Assembly (NCBI GenBank): GCA_003568415.1
Contig: PWXV01000111.1
Location: 1-57,546, forward strand
Length of the DNA stretch: 57,546 bases
DNA from: Ignavibacteriales bacterium
GTDB taxonomy: Bacteria > Bacteroidota > Ignavibacteria > T3Sed10-11
Reading direction: 5' to 3'
Position 1 is the first letter of the stretch. Every line of letters starts with the position of its first letter. Positions 17,489 through 26,230 of the stretch are shown in pieces. The translations under genes and the position numbers were made by a program. The notes under the pieces are model-generated. The model was given only the letters and a program-made list of their open reading frames with translations, was not told the DNA's origin and did not search any database.

Positions 17489-18157
17489 TCAAACATTCAC
17501 ATAATCGTTCCAGATTTTATAAAGCTCCGCCGTTGCAATCACATCACCGATACAATATTGAGCGATATCCTTAAAACGTTTTTCTTCATAAAGCTGCTTC
17601 ATATCGAGTCCGGTTATACCATCGCTTTTCGGGCTTTTAATATTGAACGCTTTGCAATAAAAATCCAAACTGTAGCGTCTGAATGCTCCGTAGAATGTAA
17701 GCTGATCGAGCAGATCACAATGGATTTTCGGATCGTACCGGTAGGGTAGGAGGTTCCGGCTCGGTTTTACGCCGAGCATTGCCGAGCGTAATATCAAGAA
17801 CGGTGAATCGAACCCCCTGCCATTGAAGGTTATGAATTGATTGTAGCGTTTGATATCTTCCCAGAACACCGTCAGTATCCCTTTCTCATCGGTCCCGATA
17901 AATTCTATCATACTATCTTCGGAGAAAAAGTTTTCCTTTACATCCGATTGATATAATACTTTACCCCGTTTTGTATCGGGATTATATAAACCGATCGCAA
18001 GCAGCTGAGCTGTGAGCGGGGAGAGATTCATTTTAAGTTTCGCATCTTCCAGCTCTTCATCGGTTTTTACAAACTTGGTAATGTATTCCTGCTGCTCCTC
18101 ATCGAACGATTCGAGAGGATAGGCGAGTGATTCGATGTCAAAGACGACCTTGTTCAT
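17489..18157 (-). CDS. PolB-related 3'-5' exonuclease (RNase H-like, DEDDy)
   Basis: A 222-residue predicted 3'-5' exonuclease related to the proofreading domain of family-B polymerases. Motif I is VVFDIES (D5, E7), motif II lies around ITFNGRGFDSPFLILR (Asn/Asp), and motif III is IAQYCIGDVIATAELY (Y-x3-D). The DLLDQLTFYGAFRRYSLDFYCKAFNI stretch is characteristic of this stand-alone group. It probably removes nucleotides from single-stranded DNA ends in repair. It is the last gene of a minus-strand repair-related run that includes recX and recA. Confidence 0.82.
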   Translation of the reverse strand: MNKVVFDIESLAYPLESFDEEQQEYITKFVKTDEELEDAKLKMNLSPLTAQLLAIGLYNPDTKRGKVLYQSDVKENFFSEDSMIEFIGTDEKGILTVFWEDIKRYNQFITFNGRGFDSPFLILRSAMLGVKPSRNLLPYRYDPKIHCDLLDQLTFYGAFRRYSLDFYCKAFNIKSPKSDGITGLDMKQLYEEKRFKDIAQYCIGDVIATAELYKIWNDYVNV

Positions 18158-18166
18158 AGCAAATCC

Positions 18167-18198
18167 GTTAATTGTTATTGGTTATTGGTTAATTGTTG
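18167..18198. repeat. left GTTAATTG repeat beside IVP gene
   Basis: GTTAATTGTTATTGGTTA continues into TTGGTTAATTGTTG. The same 18-base unit occurs in inverted orientation near 18543-18563, so the four-helix-bundle gene is bracketed by inverted copies. The gene's stop codon (18175-18177) lies inside this repeat. Confidence 0.7.
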
Positions 18199-18579
18199 TT
18201 TCTTTGCACGTTCGAGGTAATTTATATAACCATTCAGTAAACGCAAGGCAGTATCAATTTTAGTTCTGGCTTCAACGTATTCTTCCTCCAGAATGTATCC
18301 CTCGTCTTTTGCAGTTATCAAATCGTCGATAAGTTCAAAGAGAGAACCCCTGCCTTGCCTGCAAAATTGTATGTTTTCCTGGAAATGATATCTGCCGTAT
18401 ACTTCCGCTATATTTCTTGTCGGAGATCGTGAAGCTCGTTTCATATTGCTAACGATGTCAAATTTCTCTGAAGCTGGAAATTTTTTTACTATTATGGATT
18501 TAAGGTTATTGGTTAATAGTTGATAAGGCAGTAGATTAAGAACCATTAACCAATAACAATTAACTTGTCTATTTATCAT
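18175..18579 (-). CDS. four-helix bundle protein (23S rRNA intervening-sequence type), N-terminus replaced
   Basis: A 134-residue frame. Residues about 30-118 match the four-helix-bundle/23S-IVP family: KKFPASEKFDIVSNMKRASRSPTRNIAEVYGR, then GSLFELIDDLITAKDEGYILEEEYVEAR and LLNGYINYLER. The normal first helix (ELxVWQKAxELxxxIY) is missing. In its place the frame reads through flanking repeat DNA (MINRQVNCYWLMVLNLLPYQ), and the last residues (QQLTNNQ) also come from repeat. Such proteins are found as inserts in 23S genes and as stray genes; their function is unclear. It lies between recX (overlap 4 bp) and the exonuclease gene. I regard it as a truncated passenger gene. Confidence 0.7.
   Translation of the reverse strand: MINRQVNCYWLMVLNLLPYQLLTNNLKSIIVKKFPASEKFDIVSNMKRASRSPTRNIAEVYGRYHFQENIQFCRQGRGSLFELIDDLITAKDEGYILEEEYVEARTKIDTALRLLNGYINYLERAKKQQLTNNQ
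18505..18557. repeat. 13-bp inverted repeat at IVP gene start
   Basis: GTTATTGGTTAAT (18505-18517) and its exact reverse complement ATTAACCAATAAC (18545-18557) enclose 27 bases. The right arm is part of the copy of the GTTAATTGTTATTGGTTA unit found on the other side of the gene. These can form a hairpin over the predicted N-terminus of the IVP-type gene. Confidence 0.75.
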
Positions 18580-19199
18580 TCAAAGTGCTCTTTAAGAACC
18601 GCCCCGACCACATCCCAGCCGTATCCCCTTCTTGCCAGATAATCCGCCAGGTGTCGTTTTCTTTTCGTCGGGTCCTTTGTCCGTTCGGATGAGAGTTTCT
18701 TCTCAGCCAGCAGGCGGGCGTTGTTGAGTTCGGTTTCATCGTCGCAATATTTTTGTTCGACGTGGCGAATGATCGTATCACTGATGCCTTTTTGGCGGAG
18801 TTCACGTCGTAAGCGGTGTACACCGATCGGCTTTGAGAGCATTTTGGATTCGGCGTATATTTCCGCAAAGCGTTTATCGTCAAGCTGATGTTCTTGATAA
18901 AGCTTGGTGATTATTTGGTCAATTGTTTCAGGAAGGAGTTCATCGCGCTCGAGCCGTTTACGAATCTCGACTTCGCTTCGGGGTCTATAAGAAAGAAACC
19001 GCAGCGCGATCTGATAAGCACGTATCAGTTCATCTGCGGTTTGCAGTTTTTTGAGCATTTGATCATCGACCGTATCGCCTTTGCGAAGTCCGTTGTCGAT
19101 AACTACATTCCGGTCCACACCGACGGCGAATTCACCATCGACATAGATAGAATAACGGCGTGGATTTTTCTTTTGCTGCTCTATTCGTGTTATAACCAT
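18576..19199 (-). CDS. recX: regulatory protein RecX
   Basis: A 207-residue RecX, which caps or destabilises RecA filaments. It is built of helical repeats. The family blocks ALRFLSYRPRSEVEIRKRL, YQEHQLDDKRFAEIYAESK, and IGVHRLRRELRQKGIS are present, and the C-terminal repeat ends LADYLARRGYGWDVVGAVLKEHFE. It lies 18 bp downstream of recA in the usual recA-recX order and is probably co-transcribed with it. The stop overlaps the start of the truncated IVP-type frame by 4 bp, which I consider accidental. Confidence 0.93.
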   Translation of the reverse strand: MVITRIEQQKKNPRRYSIYVDGEFAVGVDRNVVIDNGLRKGDTVDDQMLKKLQTADELIRAYQIALRFLSYRPRSEVEIRKRLERDELLPETIDQIITKLYQEHQLDDKRFAEIYAESKMLSKPIGVHRLRRELRQKGISDTIIRHVEQKYCDDETELNNARLLAEKKLSSERTKDPTKRKRHLADYLARRGYGWDVVGAVLKEHFE

Positions 19200-19217
19200 T
19201 ATGCATGGTTATTTTAT

Positions 19218-20285
19218 TTAGTTTTTAGCGGCCGCTTTGCCGGATGCTTTTGCTTGTTTGGCGCCGTCTTCTTTTTCCGGTTCCGCCGGCAGCAGATCAA
19301 ATTTCTTTCGCAATGTTGTTTCGATCTCCTGCCGTGTTTTCGGATCTTCTGCGAGGAATTTTTTCACGGCATCGCGCCCTTGACCGATACGATCGTCTCC
19401 GTATGAGAACCACGATCCGCTTTTCTTAATGATTCCTTCATTGACCGCAAGATCTATGAGATCACCGATCTTGGATATTCCCTCATTATATAAGATATCG
19501 AATTCAACCTCTTTGAATGGCGGTGCAACTTTATTCTTCACAACTTTAACGCGTGTGCGGTTACCTATGACATCCTGACCGTCCTTGATGGCGCCGATTC
19601 GGCGTATGTCGAGACGGAGTGAGCAATAGAATTTAAGTGCATTACCGCCGGTTGTCGTTTCCGGGTTTCCGAACATGACGCCGATCTTGCTTCGAAGCTG
19701 GTTCGTAAAGATCACCGATGTTTTCGATTTGCTGATCGATGAGGTGAGCTTACGAAGCGCCTGCGACATGAGGCGTGCCTGCACACCCATTGTGGGATCT
19801 CCCATATCACCTTCGATCTCAGCCCGTGGGGTGAGTGCAGCAACCGAATCGACCACGATTACATCCAGCGCTCCGCTTCGTACAAGTGTCTCCGCGATCT
19901 CAAGTGCCTGTTCGCCGTATTCAGGTTGTGAGAGAATTAGATCGTTTACATCCACGCCGAGTTTCTTTCCGTAGTTGATATCAAGTGCGTGTTCGGCATC
20001 GATGAAGGCAGCTAATCCGCCTTGCTTTTGTGCTTCGGCAATGACGTGCAAACAAACCGTCGTTTTTCCCGATGATTCAGGCCCGAATATTTCGATCACC
20101 CGGCCGCGGGGTATGCCGCCTATCCCTATTGCAACATCGAGTGAAATAGAACCGGTTGAAATCGAATCGATTTTTTGAATGGGACCTTCCCCCATCCGCA
20201 TGATCGATCCTTTGCCATGCTGCTTTTCGATCTGATCAATTGCGATCGACAAAGCTTTGGATTTTGCATTCTTTTCGTCTGCCAT
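19218..20285 (-). CDS. recA: recombinase RecA
   Basis: A 355-residue RecA. It polymerises on single-stranded DNA, drives strand exchange and promotes LexA-type self-cleavage. Walker A is GPESSGKT, Walker B lies in [12 protein letters not shown], and the L1/L2 DNA-binding loops are at EIEGDMGDP and [22 protein letters not shown]. The C-terminal tail is acidic then Lys/Ala-rich ([21 protein letters not shown]), normal for the family. No clear LexA-type box was found by eye in the short space before it. The order cinA-thpR-recA-recX is a common conserved cluster. Confidence 0.98.
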   Translation of the reverse strand: MADEKNAKSKALSIAIDQIEKQHGKGSIMRMGEGPIQKIDSISTGSISLDVAIGIGGIPRGRVIEIFGPESSGKTTVCLHVIAEAQKQGGLAAFIDAEHALDINYGKKLGVDVNDLILSQPEYGEQALEIAETLVRSGALDVIVVDSVAALTPRAEIEGDMGDPTMGVQARLMSQALRKLTSSISKSKTSVIFTNQLRSKIGVMFGNPETTTGGNALKFYCSLRLDIRRIGAIKDGQDVIGNRTRVKVVKNKVAPPFKEVEFDILYNEGISKIGDLIDLAVNEGIIKKSGSWFSYGDDRIGQGRDAVKKFLAEDPKTRQEIETTLRKKFDLLPAEPEKEDGAKQAKASGKAAAKN

Positions 20286-20304
20286 TGAATAACTCCTTTT
20301 GTAT

Positions 20305-20889
20305 CTATGATATGAGTGAAAATTGTTTGAGGATTGAGTACACAGAGCCGCCCGGACGAAGCTCGCTTTTCATAAGCAGAACAGAGTGTACTTCATTTTC
20401 TAATGAATCAAAAGTAACGCTTTCCATTTTCTTTATCAAGTCAGGGAGCATCCGCCTGTCTTTTCCTGATCGTACCTTTACCCGCCCGATGGTGATGTGC
20501 GGATGAAACTCTCTTGTTTCTTTTTTAAAACCGATTTTGGCACAATTTTCCTCAATCGTGTTTTGTAATTTTTCCAGATCAGGTGACAGCGGCGTACAGC
20601 CGATCCAGATTATCCGGGGATTTTTTGTATTTGGAAAACAGCCGAGTCCGTTATATCTGACCCAGAAGGGACGTTGTTTTGTCGTAATCTCCAGAAGTGA
20701 GTTTTCGACTTTGTGTATCGTATCCGTATCGGTATCGCCGAGGAATTTTAACGTCATATGAAGTTTATATGATTTTTCCCAGCGAACCGGTGCCTTGATC
20801 TCGTTGAGTTCGTTTTGTATTTGTTCGGCCTGAACTTTAAAATCAGGCGGCGTGTCGACAGCAATAAAAGTTCTGATCTTATCTGACAT
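20305..20889 (-). CDS. thpR: RNA 2',3'-cyclic phosphodiesterase
   Basis: A 194-residue 2H phosphoesterase (LigT/ThpR). Both catalytic HxTx motifs are visible: HMTLKFLG in the first half and [10 protein letters not shown] in the second. [12 protein letters not shown] at the start and [27 protein letters not shown] in the middle match the family. The enzyme opens 2',3'-cyclic phosphates on RNA ends; its physiological role is poorly defined. It lies between cinA (15 bp) and recA (19 bp), a neighbourhood seen in many bacteria. Confidence 0.92.
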   Translation of the reverse strand: MSDKIRTFIAVDTPPDFKVQAEQIQNELNEIKAPVRWEKSYKLHMTLKFLGDTDTDTIHKVENSLLEITTKQRPFWVRYNGLGCFPNTKNPRIIWIGCTPLSPDLEKLQNTIEENCAKIGFKKETREFHPHITIGRVKVRSGKDRRMLPDLIKKMESVTFDSLENEVHSVLLMKSELRPGGSVYSILKQFSLIS

Positions 20890-20904
20890 AATATTGTAGA
20901 GATA

Positions 20905-22170
20905 TTAATCGGTCGATAGCTGTTCTGCTAAATTGATATTAAGCAGCTTTCGCCGCACAAGTTCCATAGCTGCCTGGCTTGCGCGTTCTTTAACACGAAT
21001 CCGCTCGTCGCCGAAATTGAATTTCAGTGATACCGTCTCGCTTGCGTCGGCATAGACAATCCACACTAACCCGACCGGCTTTTCAGGTGTGCCACCTGAC
21101 GGACCGGCAATACCCGTAACCGATATGCCGATATCCGCACCGGCAGTTTTGCGAACTCCCAGTGCCATTGCTTCGGCAACTTCCTTGCTCACTGCACCAT
21201 GCTCTTTTATAAGTGACGCTGGAACATTCAGGTATTTAATTTTTGCGTCGTTGCTATATGCAACGATATCGGCAAGCAGAAATGTTGAACTCCCCGGAAT
21301 ATTGGTTAACCTATCACCGATGAGTCCGCCCGTGCATGATTCTGCAATGGCGAGGGTTAATTGTTTCTCATTTAACAATTTGGAAAGCGTCACTTCAAGC
21401 TCAATTTCTCCGACAGCGTAAATATATTTATCAGCTTTTTCCCGGATACGTTTTTCTACTTCATCAAGTTTCTGATCGGCTTCTTCGGAAGTAAGTGCCT
21501 GTGCTGTGATACGAAGGCGGACACCTTTCGGACTCGGAAGAAATGCAAGTCGTGCGCCTTTGGTCAGTCCATCCACATCGCCGAGTTTCTGGGCGAGAAA
21601 TGATTCCGGTATGCCGGTGGTTTTTAGCACGCGATGCCGGATAATCATCCCGTGTGTGAGTTTGCTCAATCGCGGGATTACAAAATCCTCCATCATTGCT
21701 TTCATCTCATACGGGACACCGGGCATTACACAGAAGTGTTTTCCATTTTCTTCGAACCACATCCCCGGCGCGGTGCCGTGATGATTATGGATCGGTGTTG
21801 CTTTACGGGGCACCAACGCCTGGTTCTCTGCAGCTTGTGTCCATGGATAGTTGCGTCGTTGCATCAAACGTTCGATGTTTTTCCGGACTTCTCCATCCGG
21901 TATCAGGTTGGTGTCGAAAAATTTACATACGGCAGAACGCGTCACATCGTCATGCGTAGGTCCCAAACCTCCGGTTACGATAACGACATCTGCAAGTTCG
22001 GTAGCCCGTTTAAATTCGGTTAGTATCTTTTCTTCATCATCACCAACGACCATCATATAGTCGGCAGGTATACCGATGTATGAGAGTTTTTCACCGATGA
22101 ATGCGGCATTGGTATTCATCACCTGACCGATGAGTATCTCATCGCCGATGGTAATTATGTATGCGTTCAT
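20905..22170 (-). CDS. cinA: CinA family nicotinamide-nucleotide amidase / competence-damage protein
   Basis: A 421-residue two-domain CinA. The N-terminal MoCF/COG1058 domain shows TIGDEILIGQVMNTNAAFIGEKL and VIVTGGLGPTHDDVTRSA, with ADP-ribose-type pyrophosphatase activity in the family. The C-terminal amidase domain shows LAIAESCTGGLIGDRLTNIPGSSTFLLADIVAYSN (active-site Ser in ESCTGG) and GISVTGIAGPSGGTPEKPVGLVW. It recycles NAD breakdown products and is linked with recA in many genomes. Length is normal. It begins the cinA-thpR-recA-recX unit after a 135-bp repeat-rich gap downstream of alaS. Confidence 0.95.
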   Translation of the reverse strand: MNAYIITIGDEILIGQVMNTNAAFIGEKLSYIGIPADYMMVVGDDEEKILTEFKRATELADVVIVTGGLGPTHDDVTRSAVCKFFDTNLIPDGEVRKNIERLMQRRNYPWTQAAENQALVPRKATPIHNHHGTAPGMWFEENGKHFCVMPGVPYEMKAMMEDFVIPRLSKLTHGMIIRHRVLKTTGIPESFLAQKLGDVDGLTKGARLAFLPSPKGVRLRITAQALTSEEADQKLDEVEKRIREKADKYIYAVGEIELEVTLSKLLNEKQLTLAIAESCTGGLIGDRLTNIPGSSTFLLADIVAYSNDAKIKYLNVPASLIKEHGAVSKEVAEAMALGVRKTAGADIGISVTGIAGPSGGTPEKPVGLVWIVYADASETVSLKFNFGDERIRVKERASQAAMELVRRKLLNINLAEQLSTD

Positions 22171-22191
22171 TACTAAGATTCTTAAAGATTG

Positions 22192-22304
22192 GTTAATAGC
22201 TGTTAATATCGGTTAAAAACGGTTAATAGCGGTTGCCCAAAAACATTCGGTGGTTTAGTAACATAATCGAACTATGTAAGCAACCAATAGTAACCGATTT
22301 TAAC
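22192..22304. repeat. GGTTAATA repeat patch between alaS and cinA
   Basis: This short gap holds several near copies of GGTTAATAGC/GGTTAATATC/GGTTAAAAAC within about 45 bases. It also holds GTTAAAAACGGTT, whose near reverse complement AACCGATTTTAAC lies at the other end. The unit resembles the repeats flanking the IVP gene at 18167 and 18505, so both may belong to one local repeat family. Confidence 0.6.
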
Positions 22305-22305
22305 T

Positions 22306-25080
22306 TCATTCCAACATCGATCCCACTATCCGCCGCACTTCCTTCAGCGCATCCGACAGTTTTTCCGGCTCGCGACCGCCTGCTGTCGCAAGATGCGGAC
22401 GGCCACCGCCACCGCCGCCGACTAACTTAGCAACTTCACCCACGATTTTACCTGCCTGTAATTTTCGTTCTTGTATCAGATCGTCGGTAACAACACAGAG
22501 CAGCTGTACCTTATCATTAATGACCGTCCCGATTACTCCGACACCACTGCCGATCTTTGCCCGCAACGAATCGCCGAATGATTTTAACTCATCCATTGAA
22601 TCTACTTCAAGCTGCAAGGTAAGCAGTTTGAAGCCGTTCAATGAAATTGCCTGTTCCAGATAACTGTCGATATTTTGAATTGCTGAACGGGATTTATGTT
22701 TGGTAATTTGCTTTCGAAGATCGCGTGCCGCCTGTGTAAGTTCATCATCGATTGATTTTCTTTCGCGTACAAGTTCCTCAATCCGGTGCAGGTTTGCTTC
22801 CGTTATAGAATCAGCGATAGAAGTATCTATTGCACCGAGTGATGGCCGTGTAAGTTGCTGCTGTTTTTCTTCCGTGTATTTCGACAACTCTTCCTGAAGC
22901 GAGCTGATTTCTTCAAACTTTTTGGTGATGTTTTCTTCCGTTTGTTCAGCTTCTTGGATCTTTTCATGAATATATCGTTTGATACCTTCTCCGGTGAGGG
23001 CTTCAATCCGTCGTACACCGCTTGCGATACTCGATTCGTGAATGATTTTAAAGAGGCCGATGTCGTCGGTGCGGGGTACGTGTGTACCGCCGCAGAATTC
23101 GACGCTGAATTTTTCATCGATAATTACTATTCGAACTTCATCACCGTATTTTTCACCGAAGAACATTTTAACGTTCGGTATTTTCCGTGCTTCATCATAC
23201 GGAAGAATTGCGTCTTCGACAGGTATCGATTCTTTGATCTTTTCGTTTACCATCTGCTCGATGTCGCGAAGTTCCTCCGCTGAGATTTTACTGAAATGCG
23301 GAAAATCGAACCGCAGGCGATCAGGTGCTACGAGTGAGCCCTGCTGTTGAACGTGCGTTCCCAAAATCTGTCGCAAAGCCTCATGAACGATATGAGTTGC
23401 CGAATGATTACGCTGAATATCTACGCGGCGCTTTTTATCAATGCGTGCGGTTACTTCTGTTCCGGGAGTGATTTCTGCCGGTTCGTCGAGTATATGAATG
23501 CTGACATTATTTTTTTTCTGTGTATCGATAACACGGTAAGTTTTACCGTTTATCTGAATCTCACCCGTATCGCCGATCTGACCGCCGGCTTCGGCGTAAA
23601 AAGGACTTTCCGCAAGAACCAATAAGTTATTATCTGCAAGTATCACCCGTGCAGAGCTTTCAAAATTACCATAACCGGTGAATGTAAACTGCTCGGGTTT
23701 TAAGATTGAGCTTTCAATTGTTATAGCAGGTCTCGAATCATCTCCTGCTGATTTTTTAACATCGCGTGAGCGCTCACGTTGTTCGGTCATTAATCGTTCA
23801 AATCCTTGTTCGTCTATGGTAAATCCGCGTTCACGTGCGAGCAATGCAGTCAGGTCAACCGGGAATCCATATGTATCATACAACTTGAAAACGTCATCAC
23901 CGGGAATAGTATTCTCGCCGGATGTTTTCATCTTTTCAATAATTTCAGTAAATATCTCAAGCCCGCGGTCCAGTGTTGCGTTAAATCCCTCTTCTTCACT
24001 TTTAATAACCCGTTCAATATGTGATTGCTGTTCTTTAATTTCGGGAAACACATCTCCCATCGTTACAACCAGTACATCGACCAACCTGTAAATAAACGGA
24101 TCACGCATTTCTAGATTTCTTCCGAAACGTGCAGCTCTTCGTAATATCCGACGCAGTACATAACCTCTGCCTTCGTTCGAAGGAATCGCACCGTCGGCTA
24201 TTGCAAAAGTTAATGCACGAACGTGATCGGAGATAACTCGCATTGCTACCTGATCATTTCCGTCCTTATAGGGTTTCCCTGTTATATCACGTAACGTCGA
24301 AATGAGCGGCGTAAAAACATCGGTATCATAGTTGGAGGGAGGAATTTTAAATTCGTTCTCCATACATTTGAGCGCTGCACAGATACGTTCGAAACCCATA
24401 CCGGTATCAACGTGTTTTGCCGGCAGCGGCTCGAGGTCACCTTGATTGGTACGATTATTCTGGATGAATACGAGATTCCAGATTTCAATTACACGGGGAT
24501 CATCTGCATTAACAAGGTCGGCAGGAGCATTTCCTTCGGGGGTGAGATCCATATGAATTTCCGAGCACGGGCCGCACGGACCGGTATCTCCCATTTCCCA
24601 GAAATTTTCTTTTTCACCAAAACGTAATATATGTGATGGGTCGATATCTGTCACTTCCTGCCAGAGAGCATGTGCTTCGTCATCCGTTGTAAAAACCGTT
24701 GCCCATAATCTTTCTTTGGGCAGTTTCCATACCCCGGTCAGTAATTCCCACGCCCATTGAATTGCTTCCCGCTTATAATAATCACCGAACGACCAATTAC
24801 CCAGCATCTCAAAAAAAGTATGATGATAGGTATCGCGGCCGACTTCCTCAAGATCGTTGTGCTTTCCACTTACCCGAATACATTTTTGTGTATCGGCGGC
24901 GCGGGTATAATCGCGTTTTCCCTCGCCGAGGAATACATCTTTAAATTGGTTCATCCCTGCATTGGTGAATAGCAATGTCGGATCACCGTGCGGAATAACC
25001 GGCGCACTCGGTACAATTCGATGTCCGCGTTCTTCAAAGAATTTTAAAAAGTCGTTTCGGATTTCACGTGATGGTTTCAT
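22306..25080 (-). CDS. alaS: alanine--tRNA ligase
   Basis: A 924-residue AlaRS. The class II catalytic core starts [30 protein letters not shown], with motif 2 around [20 protein letters not shown]-like residues ([20 protein letters not shown] here). The editing domain has [12 protein letters not shown] and [16 protein letters not shown], together supplying the zinc-binding H-x3-H plus Cys/His. The C-Ala domain ends with the glycine-rich [16 protein letters not shown]. All functional parts are present and length is slightly above average (about 875), mostly in the central and C-terminal helices. It sits 6 bp downstream of clpS. Confidence 0.97.
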   Translation of the reverse strand: [924 protein letters not shown]

Positions 25081-25086
25081 AAAGCA

Positions 25087-25368
25087 TTATATTTCAATTT
25101 GTGTATGGAGTGCAATTTCCTCAAGCACACTGTTTACCCGGAGGCACTCTTGCATTTCGCCGGTATAGACTACTGCTTTACCATTATTATGGACTTCCCA
25201 CGCAAGCGACTCTGCTTTTTCTGTCGAGCACCGTATAGCTTTGATCAATTGGTTAATAACCTCATCAAATGTATGAATTTCGTCATTAAATAGTATGACT
25301 TTGGCAGGGTCCTGAGTCAGGACATCCTGGTCGTCCTGCTGGATTTCAGTTGGCCTGGTCAGTGCCAT
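25087..25368 (-). CDS. clpS: ATP-dependent Clp protease adaptor ClpS
   Basis: A 93-residue ClpS N-degron adaptor, which delivers proteins with bulky N-terminal residues to ClpAP. Family blocks are VILFNDEIHTFDEVINQLIKA, EKAESLAWEVHNNGKAVVYTG and ECLRVNSVLEEIALHTQIEI. The N-degron pocket acidic residues are in NDE. The frame is open up to 25428, but the ATG at 25368 has GGAGAG 5 bases upstream and gives the usual short polar N-terminal tail (MALTRPTEIQQDDQ). It probably shares a promoter with alaS, 6 bp downstream. Confidence 0.9.
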   Translation of the reverse strand: MALTRPTEIQQDDQDVLTQDPAKVILFNDEIHTFDEVINQLIKAIRCSTEKAESLAWEVHNNGKAVVYTGEMQECLRVNSVLEEIALHTQIEI

Positions 25369-25483
25369 ACACGCTCTCCGGAAATTAAAGTTTAACATAC
25401 AGCTTATTATAAACTTATAGTATAACAAAATATTTTAAACAGAGCAAAAAAAATTGATGTAACACCGTTAAAAAGAGTGGGTA

Positions 25484-25546
25484 TGTCAATCTGTCGCAAT
25501 CTAATGCGCCTATATCGACAAGTTAGTGTGCCATTTTGTCGCAATC
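25484..25546 (+). promoter_or_regulatory. duplicated 18-bp box upstream of hsp20
   Basis: TGTCAATCTGTCGCAATC (25484-25501) recurs as TGCCATTTTGTCGCAATC (25529-25546), 15 of 18 bases identical and 45 bp apart. Each contains two TGYCR half-sites 8 bp apart, and an inverted CGACA lies between at 25516-25520. This is the pattern of a regulator binding several half-sites, about 70 bp upstream of a possible promoter. It is not the CIRCE element. Confidence 0.55.
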
Positions 25547-25613
25547 AACTTCACACTTAAATATAGTAATTTTTTTAAATATATGAAAATATTGACTTTA
25601 GTGAGATTATAAT

Positions 25614-25645
25614 TTGCTTGGCACGGGTTTTGAGTCTATTATAAA
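25614..25645 (+). promoter_or_regulatory. candidate hsp20 promoter
   Basis: TTGCTT, 17 bases, TATTAT (or TTGGCA, 16, TATAAA) fits a housekeeping-sigma promoter. The same stretch has TGGCACG-N4-TTGA, close to a sigma-54 -24/-12 element but lacking the GC of the -12 part. AAGGAGGTGA follows, 8 bases before the hsp20 ATG. Confidence 0.4.
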
Positions 25646-25698
25646 GTGAAATCACAAATAGGTGTGAGTGAAAAAAACAGTGAAGGAGGTGACAGGAT

Positions 25699-26160
25699 AT
25701 GGCAATCACTCGTTGGAATCCGGCAACAGACATAACACGTGACCTGGATACTATGCAGAAGCGAATGAACCGGTTATTTAATGACTTCTTCAGCGGTCGT
25801 GAAGGCGACGGTGATGATTTAATACTCGGTTCCTGGAATCCGGCAGTCGATGTTGTTGAGCATGATGATTCGTATGTAATCGAGGCAGAGCTTCCGGGAA
25901 TGAACAAAAATGATATTAAGATTTCGGTTACTAATGATGTGTTAACTATTCAGGGAGAGAAAAAGGTAGAGAAAGAAGATAAGAAGAAAAACTTCCATCG
26001 TACGGAGCGGTCGTATGGAAGCTTTTCCCGAACGTTCTCCTTACCGGGCAATGTAAAAGCCGATAAGGTAGAGGCAGAATTTAATAATGGTGTGCTGACC
26101 GTAAAGGTGCCGAAATCTGAGGAAGCTAAGCCCAAGCAGATTGATGTGAAAGTTAAGTGA
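25699..26160 (+). CDS. Hsp20/alpha-crystallin small heat-shock protein
   Basis: A 153-residue small heat-shock protein, an ATP-independent holdase. The N-terminal arm (WNPATDITRDLDTMQKRMNRLFNDFF) is followed by the alpha-crystallin domain from about residue 48 (WNPAVDVVEHDDSYVIEAELPGMNKNDIKISVTNDVLTIQGEKK). The conserved GSFSRTFSLPGNVKADKVEAEFNNGVLTVKVPK block lies before a short tail. The ribosome site AAGGAGGTGA is very strong. It precedes lon by 153 bp, which joins a holdase and a quality-control protease. Two stem-loops occupy the gap. Confidence 0.96.
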   Translation: MAITRWNPATDITRDLDTMQKRMNRLFNDFFSGREGDGDDLILGSWNPAVDVVEHDDSYVIEAELPGMNKNDIKISVTNDVLTIQGEKKVEKEDKKKNFHRTERSYGSFSRTFSLPGNVKADKVEAEFNNGVLTVKVPKSEEAKPKQIDVKVK

Positions 26161-26190
26161 TTTGCAGCACAATTGTTTTTTAATCAATGA

Positions 26191-26211
26191 CCCCGACGTT
26201 TTTAGTCGGGG
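26191..26211 (+). terminator. stem-loop after hsp20
   Basis: A 7-bp stem CCCCGAC / GTCGGGG around a 7-base T-rich loop, 30 bases after the hsp20 stop. It is not followed by a T-run, so it may protect the mRNA end more than terminate. Confidence 0.45.
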
Positions 26212-26230
26212 GAATGAATATACTTATAAA

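Noticed and set aside
25619-25633. TGGCACG-N4-TTGA as a sigma-54 promoter of hsp20
   Set aside because: The essential GC of the -12 element is GA here, and a better-spaced housekeeping promoter overlaps it.
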